A stretch of 64,000 nt of DNA from Sediminibacterium sp. Gen4 (GTDB lineage: Bacteria > Bacteroidota > Bacteroidia > Chitinophagales > Chitinophagaceae): contig JACBFI010000013.1 in the NCBI GenBank assembly GCA_013391385.1, forward strand, positions 18,571 through 82,570. The letters run 5' to 3'. Each line of letters opens with the position of its first letter. The stretch's first letter is position 1. A program made the translations under genes and the position numbers. The notes under the pieces were generated by a model. It made no database searches. It was not told where the DNA came from and worked only from the letters and a program-made list of their open reading frames with translations. Shown here in pieces: positions 27,815 to 34,776 of the stretch.

Positions 27815-30490
27815 TTACAGGTTCTTCAAACTCTCTTCAATGTTTTGAATACGTGCTTCAGCATCTGCTAATTTCTTTTGCTCGAGTGCAACTACCTCCG
27901 GTTTTGCATTTTGAACAAATCTCTCGTTGCTCAATTTTTTCATGACGCTATCACGGAAATTTTTCTGATACTCCAGATCTTTCAGTAACTCTGATTTTAA
28001 TGCAGTGGTATCCAGTTGACGTTCTGTCTCAATAAAGAATTTATCTTTTTCAACAGCTACCACAATGGTATTGGATACAGTAGTCTCAAAATCTATAGAA
28101 GCAGCATTGATCTGTTTCGCGAGAATACTTGAGATGCTTTCATATTGCTTTTGTTGATTGGTTTCAATATGCAGCTTGATAGGATCTTTAGGTTTGATCT
28201 GATTTTTATTTCTGGCGTCTCTCAAAGCAGAAATCACTTGCTTCAATAATTCTCCAGCATCAAGTATCCCTTTGTTCACCTGACCGGCAACTGTTTGTTG
28301 TTTCACACATAAATCAACAGGCTGATCTCTTAGCAGATGATAGATTTCTTCTGTAATAAAAGGCATATAAGGATGCAATAATTGCATCATCTCTTCAAAA
28401 TAGGTAAGGGTTTTTTCGTACACCACTGGATCAACGGGTTGCTCAAATCCGGGTTTCGCCCATTCGAGGTACCAGCTACAGAAATCATCCCATATCAATG
28501 AATACAATACTTTCAATGCTTCACTTAAACGGAATTGCTGCATCAGAGTTTCTACTTCTGCTTTGGCTTGTTGTAAGCGCGATTCGAACCAGTCGGTAGC
28601 GAAGGTGGGAGAAGGCTGTGAGCTGTGAGCTGCGAGCTGTGAGCTTTTTTCTATTCTGGTTTCCCAGCTTTTGATAAGCTTTAATGCATTCCAGAGTTTG
28701 TTGTTGAAGTTGCGGCCTTGCTCTAGTGCAGCTTCGTCAAATAAGATGTCATTACCTGCGGGAGAGGAGATCATGATACCAAATCTTACAGCATCGGCTC
28801 CATATTGATCAATGAGTGCTAGGAGATCAGGAGAGTTACCTAAACTCTTGCTCATTTTTCTTCCTTGCTTATCCCTTACAATACCCGTAAAGTATACATG
28901 TTTGAAAGGAATTTCTTTCATGTATTCTTCACCTGCCATGATCATACGCGCTACCCAGAAGAAAATAATCTCAGGGGCTGTTACCAATGTGTTGGTTGGG
29001 TAATAATATTTTACTTCTGCATTACCCGGATTGGATAATCCCTTGAACACTTCAAAAGGCCATAGCCAACTGGAGAACCAAGTATCTAAGCAATCATCGT
29101 CTTGACGAATTTCGTCAATTGTGAGTTGTGAATTGTGAGTAGTGAGTTTTTGAAATGCTTCTTCTTTTGTTGCCGCTACCGCATAAGTTCCATCAGGAGC
29201 ATACCATGCAGGTATGCGGTGTCCCCACCATAATTGGCGACTGATACACCAATCTTTAATATTCTCCATCCAATGGCGATAGAGATTTTTGAATTTGGCA
29301 GGATGGAATTCAATTTCCCCTTCCATCACTGCTTTCAATGCAGGCTCAGATATTTTTTTCATATCTACCCACCACTGTAAACTCAGTCGAGGTTCTACTA
29401 CGGCATCAGTTCTTTCACTGAATCCAATCTGATTGGTATAATCTTCAATTTTAACGATATGTCCTTTTGCTTCTAGTTCGGGAACAATTTTCTTACGTAC
29501 TTCAAAACGATCTTCACCAATATATAACTGCGCAGCTTCGCTTAAGGTGCCATCATCATTCATCGTATCAATGACTTCCAGATTGTACTTCTGTCCTAGC
29601 TGATAATCATTCATATCATGAGCCGGCGTCACTTTTAAAGCGCCGGTTCCAAATTCTGTGGTCACATAATCATCTGCAATGATGGGAATTCTTCTGCCAA
29701 TCAAAGGAACAATGGCATATTTACCGTGTAAGTGTTGGTAACGCTCATCATTCGGATTCACACAAATAGCAGTATCTCCTAAAATGGTCTCAGGTCTAAC
29801 CGTAGCAATGGCAATGTACTCCTTCTCTTTATTACTACTGTCATCTGTCAACTCCAAACTGTCAACTATCTCATATCGAATATAATACAACTTACTCTGT
29901 ACCTCTTTATAGATCACTTCTTCATCACTCAAAGCAGTTTTTGCTTTGACATCCCAGTTGATCATGCGTTTGCCACGATAGATCCAACCTTTTTTATGGA
30001 GGTCTACAAACACATTGATCACAGAACGATAGTAATCTTCATCCATGGTGAAAGAAGTACGGTTCCAATCCAGACTGCAGCCCATTTTTTTCAACTGCTG
30101 CAAAATGATACCACCATATTTTTCTTTCCACTCCCAAGCATATTGTAGAAACTCATCTCGACCAATAGCAGATTTGGCAATACCTCTCTCGCGCAACATA
30201 GCTACTACCTTAGCCTCTGTTGCAATAGAAGCATGGTCGGTACCCGGTACCCAACAAGCATTTTTACCCTGCATACGGGCGCGACGAACCAGAATATCCT
30301 GAATGGTATTGTTGAGGCAATGTCCCATATGAAGCACTCCGGTAACATTGGGTGGGGGTATTACAACGGTGAAAGACTCTCTTTCATCAGGGGTACTGTT
30401 GAAATAACCTTTGCTTAGCCAATGTTGGTACCATCTGGCTTCAATATCTCCCGGGATATAATTCTTACTCAATTCCATTCCTGAACTCAT
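27815..30490 (-). CDS. valS: valyl-tRNA synthetase
   Basis: A class I aminoacyl-tRNA synthetase of 891 residues that charges tRNA-Val. The HIGH motif appears as PPPNVTGVLHMGHCLNN and the KMSKS motif as GRKMSKSLGNSPD. The editing domain lies between them, the anticodon-binding domain follows, and a C-terminal coiled coil (from about residue 825) ends the protein. The ATG at 30490 (or 30478) is chosen because the -7 box sits at 30503-30510; a longer frame of 960 codons would start upstream of that promoter. Three short low-complexity segments (near 28615-28645, 29115-29150 and 29838-29873) look like intergenic repeat words inside the gene. Confidence 0.96.
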   Translation of the reverse strand: MSSGMELSKNYIPGDIEARWYQHWLSKGYFNSTPDERESFTVVIPPPNVTGVLHMGHCLNNTIQDILVRRARMQGKNACWVPGTDHASIATEAKVVAMLRERGIAKSAIGRDEFLQYAWEWKEKYGGIILQQLKKMGCSLDWNRTSFTMDEDYYRSVINVFVDLHKKGWIYRGKRMINWDVKAKTALSDEEVIYKEVQSKLYYIRYEIVDSLELTDDSSNKEKEYIAIATVRPETILGDTAICVNPNDERYQHLHGKYAIVPLIGRRIPIIADDYVTTEFGTGALKVTPAHDMNDYQLGQKYNLEVIDTMNDDGTLSEAAQLYIGEDRFEVRKKIVPELEAKGHIVKIEDYTNQIGFSERTDAVVEPRLSLQWWVDMKKISEPALKAVMEGEIEFHPAKFKNLYRHWMENIKDWCISRQLWWGHRIPAWYAPDGTYAVAATKEEAFQKLTTHNSQLTIDEIRQDDDCLDTWFSSWLWPFEVFKGLSNPGNAEVKYYYPTNTLVTAPEIIFFWVARMIMAGEEYMKEIPFKHVYFTGIVRDKQGRKMSKSLGNSPDLLALIDQYGADAVRFGIMISSPAGNDILFDEAALEQGRNFNNKLWNALKLIKSWETRIEKSSQLAAHSSQPSPTFATDWFESRLQQAKAEVETLMQQFRLSEALKVLYSLIWDDFCSWYLEWAKPGFEQPVDPVVYEKTLTYFEEMMQLLHPYMPFITEEIYHLLRDQPVDLCVKQQTVAGQVNKGILDAGELLKQVISALRDARNKNQIKPKDPIKLHIETNQQKQYESISSILAKQINAASIDFETTVSNTIVVAVEKDKFFIETERQLDTTALKSELLKDLEYQKNFRDSVMKKLSNERFVQNAKPEVVALEQKKLADAEARIQNIEESLKNL

Positions 30491-30502
30491 TTTTAAGGCT
30501 GG

Positions 30503-30510
30503 CAAAACTA
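30503..30510 (-). promoter_or_regulatory. -7 box of valS
   Basis: On the minus strand the bases read TAGTTTTG, matching TAnnTTTG. It lies 13 bases before the ATG at 30490 and supports that start over longer in-frame alternatives. Confidence 0.5.
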
Positions 30511-30540
30511 CGAAAATAGTGGGGGAGAACGAGGGGGTAT

Positions 30541-30564
30541 AAAAAAACCACGCATCGCGTGGTT
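30541..30564 (-). terminator. terminator of the small lipoprotein gene
   Basis: AACCACGC (30546-30553) pairs with GCGTGGTT (30557-30564) around a 3-base loop. The A run at 30541-30547 gives a T tract on the minus strand. It closes the lipoprotein gene just before the valS promoter. Confidence 0.88.
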
Positions 30565-30590
30565 CATATATACAATACAAGGGGATTTGC

Positions 30591-30830
30591 TTACCAGATG
30601 AATACGGCTTCATTCCATTCCAATAAGGAGATAGCTGCCGGCTGTTGTTGTTCTGTTTTTTCGTCCTTAGGTGCTTTTTTAAGCTGTTCCAACGCATTAC
30701 GTTGCTTTAGAGACATAGAAGTGCAGCAACTTGCTACTTTCTTTCCTGCTGTTTTGCAGAAATTGCGAACTTGATGGGTACTGCAAGCTGTAAAAGCCAT
30801 CAAGAGACAAATCAAAACAATATTCTTCAT
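30591..30830 (-). CDS. small lipoprotein
   Basis: A 79-residue protein starting MKNIVLICLLMAFTACST, where LMAFTAC is a good lipobox. The rest contains three cysteines (NFCKTAGKKVASCCTS) and a lysine/glutamine-rich stretch. No family is recognised. A longer frame begins 19 codons upstream but would displace the signal. A convincing terminator follows. Confidence 0.65.
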   Translation of the reverse strand: MKNIVLICLLMAFTACSTHQVRNFCKTAGKKVASCCTSMSLKQRNALEQLKKAPKDEKTEQQQPAAISLLEWNEAVFIW

Positions 30831-31045
30831 GTCAGTTGTTTTCTGGTACAAAGCTAACCTGCTCATATGAACCATCAGGTTAACCATTGTTAATTATACC
30901 TAACGTTCCTTTATGAATTAGGTTACAGTTTTACTGCATTTTTTTCTGACTTATTGGTCTCCGTAAGGGCAAAAACATTACAGTCTGCTGTTTAAAAGCA
31001 GAAAAATCCAGAAAACACAGGGATGAAGCGAGAAATGCGCGTTTT

Positions 31046-31165
31046 TTAGGAGCGGCCCTTCCATTCGAGATAAGACAATACAACAACAGCAATCAGGATA
31101 ATGGCTACAATGGCAGCATTACGTGCATTTTCACTAATGTGAAATTGTGATTTTGTGTTTGACAT
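31046..31165 (-). CDS. 39-residue single-span membrane protein
   Basis: An ATG at 31165 opens a 39-codon frame, MSNTKSQFHISENARNAAIV and so on. It ends with one hydrophobic helix (about residues 17-32) and a basic tail (WKGRS). The composition is protein-like and small membrane proteins of this kind are common in Chitinophagaceae. Function unknown. Confidence 0.5.
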   Translation of the reverse strand: MSNTKSQFHISENARNAAIVAIILIAVVVLSYLEWKGRS

Positions 31166-31329
31166 GGCAAGTAGATTTGGTACGTAAAAAGGTTTTTACG
31201 GTCTTCCAGAGGATATTTTATATCGTTCAGAAGAAATCCAAGCTGTCAATAAAACCGGGGCTGTCGGGGGTGAATTGAATCTTTGTTTGTAAGATATGGT
31301 TTAATTCCCGAATTTACAAGCCTTATTAT

Positions 31330-31476
31330 ATGCGATTTGCTATTGTGGATATCGAGACAACGGGCGGTTTTCCGGAACAACATGGGATGACCGAAATCGC
31401 TATCGTATTACACAATGGTACCGAAGTGGAAGGTAAATATGAGACCCTGATCAATCCCCACCAGGAAATTCCGCCC
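31330..31476 (+). pseudogene. 5' fragment of a DnaQ-type exonuclease / GIY-YIG nuclease gene, split by the element
   Basis: The first 49 codons encode the start of a DEDDh 3'-5' exonuclease. VDIETTGG holds the first two metal ligands (D7 and E9), and the segment ends LINPHQEIPP. After this point the frame continues for 40 codons of element sequence (to 31596) that resemble no protein. Family members continue PPYI, which is exactly what resumes at 57030. The two pieces therefore belong to one gene, interrupted in frame by a 25.5-kb insertion. The 49-residue stub cannot form a complete exonuclease domain. Confidence 0.93.
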
Positions 31477-31483
31477 CACACCA
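31465..31483 (+). other. attL junction
   Basis: Host sequence GAAATTC ends at the shared CGCCC (31472-31476), after which element sequence CACACCACAAAC begins. The base before the shared core is C here and T at the right junction. The crossover core is therefore CGCCC with a mismatched neighbour, as tolerated by Bacteroidota tyrosine recombinases. Confidence 0.75.
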
Positions 31484-31494
31484 CAAACACTAAC

Positions 31495-31534
31495 AAAAAG
31501 CCTTATAAATCAATAATTTATGAGGCTTTTTTTA
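31495..31534 (+). terminator. strong hairpin at the left end of the element
   Basis: A 16-bp stem (AAAAAGCCTTATAAAT at 31495-31510 pairing with ATTTATGAGGCTTTTT at 31516-31531, one G-T pair) has a 5-base loop and a T run. It stands 20 bp inside attL and would stop transcription arriving from the interrupted host gene. The A run on its left also allows function on the other strand. Confidence 0.85.
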
Positions 31535-31537
31535 TTT

Positions 31538-31558
31538 GGGGTACACAGTGGGGTACAC
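31538..31558 (+). repeat. left arm-type repeats GGGGTACAC x2
   Basis: GGGGTACAC occurs at 31538-31546 and 31550-31558, 12 bp apart, followed by TTT. The same pair with the same spacing and orientation occurs at the right end (56886-56906). A weaker copy, GGGTGCACAG, lies near 31659. These are the expected arm-binding sites of the element's integrase. Confidence 0.7.
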
Positions 31559-31596
31559 TTTATTTGGTCCAAATAATTACAAATCAACATTACTAA

Positions 31597-32043
31597 TATA
31601 ATAATATTTTGCCACTACGCCTTCTCTTGCACACACAAATGCTTTTTTATTTAGGGTGCACAGATTTTGTGATTTCCCTTTCAGGATTCTGATTTGACTT
31701 ATCTATTTTATAAGATAAGTCTATTGAATTAAAATGTGAAGGGAATAGCTTTGATTTCTAATTTTTCATCTCAAATAAGGGTGTTTAAAAAATAAAGCTA
31801 CGGGGGAATATGAAGGGTATTGAAATAAATTTAAAAGAATCACATAAATTGAGCCACTCAAATAAAGACTAGGTAATGAACTAATTATTTTGTTTTACTG
31901 AGACAAATATTTATTATAACTCCAGCTCTTTATTTTAAATGCACCAGAACAACTGAATATGAAAAATGAAATAACATCTTAAGAATTCCTTTACTGGAGA
32001 TCAAATTGGCTCTTTTCATTGGCATAATATATCAATTCATCAT
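31597..32043. other. 447-bp gene-free left end of the element
   Basis: No plausible reading frame is present. The stretch is very AT-rich. It contains the first 28-bp cargo-boundary repeat (31693-31720) and presumably the promoter of the first TetR gene. No copy of the 18-bp palindrome described for the hydrogenase genes was found here. Confidence 0.6.
31693..31720 (+). repeat. 28-bp cargo-boundary repeat, left copy
   Basis: Starts TTTGACTTATC and ends ATAAGATAAGT. It matches the copy at 47409-47436 at 25 of 28 positions in the same orientation. Internally GACTTATC (31696-31703) and GATAAGTC (31714-31721) form an 8-bp inverted repeat. The two copies lie just outside the first and last genes of the hydrogenase cluster. 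Confidence 0.75.
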
Positions 32044-32655
32044 TTGAAGCCTACAAAAAAACATATAAAGGATCACGCATTAAAACTCTTTAATGAAAAA
32101 GGATTTGTGAATGTACGTCTACAACATATCGCAGATGCTGCTTTTGTGAGTGTAGGCCATCTTGCGTATCATTTCAAAAATAAAGATTTAATCATTGAAG
32201 ATCTTTATGATGAGTTAAGAAGAAATCAAGAAGGGTTATTGAATAAGTTTAGGGTGGTTCCATTATTTGAAGACATCAACTTTTATTTGATTGAAATATA
32301 TATGCAACAGTCAGAGCATATTTTCTTTTATGCTGATATGCTTGAGGTGTTACGATCATTTCCAGAGATACAAACCAAACATTCCAAACACCTGATGTGG
32401 CAATCTGCACAAATTAAAATGATGATTGCATTTAATTGTGCAAGGGGGTCAATGATAATGTTGACTGACCAACAGCAAGATTATCTTGCATGGCAGTTGC
32501 GCTCTATGATTGATATGTGGCATTATATTAAAAAAACCGAAGGGAAGAATGATGTATTATTACAACATTTTTTGGAAGATATTTGGGGTATTCTAAATCC
32601 ATTTTTTACCGATATGGGTACCAGAGAATATCATCAGCTATCTGGGGGTATATAA
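32044..32655 (+). CDS. TetR-family transcriptional regulator (first of two)
   Basis: A 203-residue TetR-type repressor. The N-terminal helix-turn-helix reads VRLQHIADAAFVSVGHLAYH followed by FKNKDLI. The C-terminal ligand/dimer domain (residues about 60-203) is not recognised. A TTG is the only sensible start, since the next methionine is far inside. The DNA-recognition helix is nearly the same as in the second TetR at 33072, so both may bind the 18-bp palindrome found before hupS and hypA. It is the first gene of the cargo. Confidence 0.85.
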   Translation: MKPTKKHIKDHALKLFNEKGFVNVRLQHIADAAFVSVGHLAYHFKNKDLIIEDLYDELRRNQEGLLNKFRVVPLFEDINFYLIEIYMQQSEHIFFYADMLEVLRSFPEIQTKHSKHLMWQSAQIKMMIAFNCARGSMIMLTDQQQDYLAWQLRSMIDMWHYIKKTEGKNDVLLQHFLEDIWGILNPFFTDMGTREYHQLSGGI

Positions 32656-32668
32656 TTTTAATGTTTCT

Positions 32669-32686
32669 TTAGAGTATTTTTTCTAA
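32669..32686 (+). promoter_or_regulatory. putative hydrogenase-regulon operator 1
   Basis: TTAGAGTATTTTTTCTAA matches the palindrome TTAGAAAATATTTTCTAA at 15 of 18 positions. It lies 14 bp after the first TetR gene and 24 bp before the TTG of the small gene that precedes the second TetR. This is the position expected for autoregulation. Confidence 0.6.
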
Positions 32687-32709
32687 TTTCAAGCAAATAA
32701 ATTTTAGAA

Positions 32710-33069
32710 TTGTTTTCGAGATTTAAAATTGATTCTGAAGTATATGCTTCCATGTTGAAGTATATTGATGGATTTTCCTCTACTGAAGTAAATGGAATGA
32801 ATGAGGATGCAACATTTATTAATGAAGATTTCTGGCTTCAAAATACCGCAGTAATAGAAAATGTAGAACGCAGGAATGGAGAATGGAATATCTATCTCAT
32901 TTTTGCCCACCACCTTATTCCCCTGAAATTCATAAAGCGCAAGATTGTTAATATGTCTTGCCCCAAAAAAGCATTCCTGACTGCACATTATATGCGCAGA
33001 CAGGCAGCAAAGGATCAAAGAGGAACTTTAGTATTAAATATGAAATTATTCCAAACTAATTTCAGTTAA
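32710..33069 (+). CDS. 119-residue protein of unknown function between the TetR genes
   Basis: The frame opens with TTG (32710), with an alternative ATG at 32752, and ends 2 bp before the second TetR gene, so the two are surely cotranscribed. The protein is not secreted. It has a mixed alpha/beta pattern with WLQNTAVIENVERRNGEWNI and a basic C-terminal half (KFIKRKIVNMSCPKKAF). One cysteine is present. No family is recognised. Its place inside the regulatory unit suggests a partner or modulator of the TetR proteins. Confidence 0.65.
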   Translation: MFSRFKIDSEVYASMLKYIDGFSSTEVNGMNEDATFINEDFWLQNTAVIENVERRNGEWNIYLIFAHHLIPLKFIKRKIVNMSCPKKAFLTAHYMRRQAAKDQRGTLVLNMKLFQTNFS

Positions 33070-33071
33070 TT

Positions 33072-33692
33072 ATGAGTGGTACAAAAGAAAAAATAATAGC
33101 CGAAAGCAAAGACCTTTTTTTTGAAACTGGTATTGCTAACACTAGGCTACAACAAATTGCAGATGCCTGTAGCATCAGTGTTGGTAACCTTGCCTATCAT
33201 TTTAAAAACAAAGAGACAATAGTTGAGGCAGTGTATGACAATCTCTTTGAAGAATTGTCATCAATTTTATCTCAATATATTAACCATAAGCATTTACAAG
33301 GGTTTGATATTTTGTTTTCCCGACTCTATTTCTTTTATGAACATAATCGGTTTACTTTCAATAATACTTGGGAAATTGAACGCAACCATCCGGAGATTCA
33401 AAAAGAATGGCTCACTGTCAATAATAAAATTCTACAACAGTTAAAACGAAAAATTCAAGTTTGTCAGCAAGATGAAATCTTCAAACCCGAGCCTGTAAAG
33501 GGAAATTATGACTTACTAGCCCACAGTCTACTGATTCTGATCAACAGCTGGATTCCTCAACAAATACTACGACAAATGCCAGTTACAGAGAAATTATACA
33601 AAAATTGTTTATGGAATCTTCTTTATCCAAATTTTTCAAAAAAAGGGGCTTCCATTTATCATGAGATTATTGTCCCCGAAAGATTTATATAA
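33072..33692 (+). CDS. TetR-family transcriptional regulator (second)
   Basis: A 206-residue TetR protein starting MSGTKEKIIAESKDLFFETG. The helix-turn-helix TRLQQIADACSISVGNLAYH is closely similar to that of the first TetR. The C-terminal part differs more, so the two may answer different signals while sharing operators. The gene ends 14 bp before the tandem operators of hupS, the usual arrangement for a local regulator. Repression is more likely than activation because the operators lie close to the hupS start. Confidence 0.88.
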   Translation: MSGTKEKIIAESKDLFFETGIANTRLQQIADACSISVGNLAYHFKNKETIVEAVYDNLFEELSSILSQYINHKHLQGFDILFSRLYFFYEHNRFTFNNTWEIERNHPEIQKEWLTVNNKILQQLKRKIQVCQQDEIFKPEPVKGNYDLLAHSLLILINSWIPQQILRQMPVTEKLYKNCLWNLLYPNFSKKGASIYHEIIVPERFI

Positions 33693-33705
33693 AAAATTTG
33701 CTAGG

Positions 33706-33723
33706 TTAGAAAATTCTTTCTAG
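33706..33723 (+). promoter_or_regulatory. putative operator 2 (hupS, distal)
   Basis: TTAGAAAATTCTTTCTAG matches the 18-bp palindrome at 15 positions. It is the first of two tandem sites whose centres are 20 bp apart, about two helical turns, so two dimers could bind on the same face of the DNA. Confidence 0.7.
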
Positions 33724-33725
33724 AT

Positions 33726-33743
33726 TTAGAAATAATTTTCTAA
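33726..33743 (+). promoter_or_regulatory. putative operator 3 (hupS, proximal)
   Basis: TTAGAAATAATTTTCTAA matches the palindrome at 16 of 18 positions and is itself almost perfectly symmetric. It ends 25 bp before the hupS ATG (33769), so it probably overlaps the transcription start. Confidence 0.75.
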
Positions 33744-33768
33744 ATCAACAGTATAAAAACGATTGCTT

Positions 33769-34749
33769 ATGGCTAATGTTTTATGGTTACAAGGTGGTGC
33801 CTGTAGTGGTAACACAATGTCTTTTTTAAATGCTGAGGAACCTACGGTTGTAGAATTGGTTGTGGATTTCGGTGTCAATATTTTATGGCATCCATCCATA
33901 GGTTTGGAGATTGGCCATCAGGTAACTCATCTTTTACATGATATTTTGGCAGGTAAAGTACAAATGGATATTCTTGTTTATGAAGGTTCTATAATTGAGG
34001 GACCGAATGGAACAGGGACTATGAACTATTTCTGCGACAGACCAATGAAAGATTGGGTGAAAGAACTTGCAGCAGTAGCTGGTTATGTAGTAGCCATTGG
34101 AGATTGTGCTACTTGGGGAGGTATCCCAGCAGTACCACCTAATCCTAGTGAAAGTACAGGTATGCAGTTTCTAAAAAAAGAAAAAGGAGGTTTCCTTGGA
34201 GCTGATTATAAATCAAAAGGCGGACTACCTGTTATTAATATTCCTGGTTGTCCTGCGCATCCAGATTGGATTACTCAAATTTTGGTAGCCATTTCTACAG
34301 GTAGAATTGGAGATGTTTTGATTGACGAATTTCATCGTCCTAAAACTTTCTTTACAGATTTTGTACAAACTGGATGTCCTAATGCCATCAGCTTTGCCCA
34401 AAAAATGGATGGTGGCTTTGGTAAAAGAGGCGGATGTCTCTTTTATGAAGTAGGCTGTCGTGGACCAATGACCAGAGCAAGTTGTAACAGAATTTTATGG
34501 AACAGAACAAGTAGTAAGACCAGGGCTAATCATCCATGTCTGGGTTGTACAGAGCCAGGCTTCCCACATAACGATCTTGTAAAAGGTTCTGTGTTTAAAA
34601 CCATGAAGTATCTAGGCTTCTTGCCAAAAGAAGTACCAACTGGTGTTTCCAAACTTGGCTATTATTCAAGAGCCGGAGTTGAAAAGGTAATGGGATCTAT
34701 AGAACGGGTTATGGGAACAGAACAGGAACATTTTGAAACCAGTAAATAA
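33769..34749 (+). CDS. hupS: group 2a [NiFe]-hydrogenase small subunit
   Basis: The 326-residue electron-transfer subunit of an uptake hydrogenase. The start MANVLWLQGGACSGNTMSFL is the group 2a (cyanobacterial HupS / mycobacterial Huc) form. It has no Tat signal, so the enzyme faces the cytoplasm. C12 with N15 replaces the CTGC proximal-cluster motif of group 1 enzymes. Other iron-sulfur ligands are visible in GDCATWGG, IPGCPAHPDWI, GCLFYEVGCRGP, ASCNRILWN and HPCLGCTEPGFP. The ATG at 33769 is preferred to a TTG two codons upstream. hupL follows after 27 bp. Confidence 0.95.
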   Translation: MANVLWLQGGACSGNTMSFLNAEEPTVVELVVDFGVNILWHPSIGLEIGHQVTHLLHDILAGKVQMDILVYEGSIIEGPNGTGTMNYFCDRPMKDWVKELAAVAGYVVAIGDCATWGGIPAVPPNPSESTGMQFLKKEKGGFLGADYKSKGGLPVINIPGCPAHPDWITQILVAISTGRIGDVLIDEFHRPKTFFTDFVQTGCPNAISFAQKMDGGFGKRGGCLFYEVGCRGPMTRASCNRILWNRTSSKTRANHPCLGCTEPGFPHNDLVKGSVFKTMKYLGFLPKEVPTGVSKLGYYSRAGVEKVMGSIERVMGTEQEHFETSK

Positions 34750-34776
34750 TCTTCAAATAAAATTCAAATAAAGAAT

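Noticed and set aside
32704-33018. 104-codon frame antisense to the 119-residue gene
   Set aside because: The + strand frame is coupled to the second TetR gene by 2 bp, so the antisense frame is a shadow.
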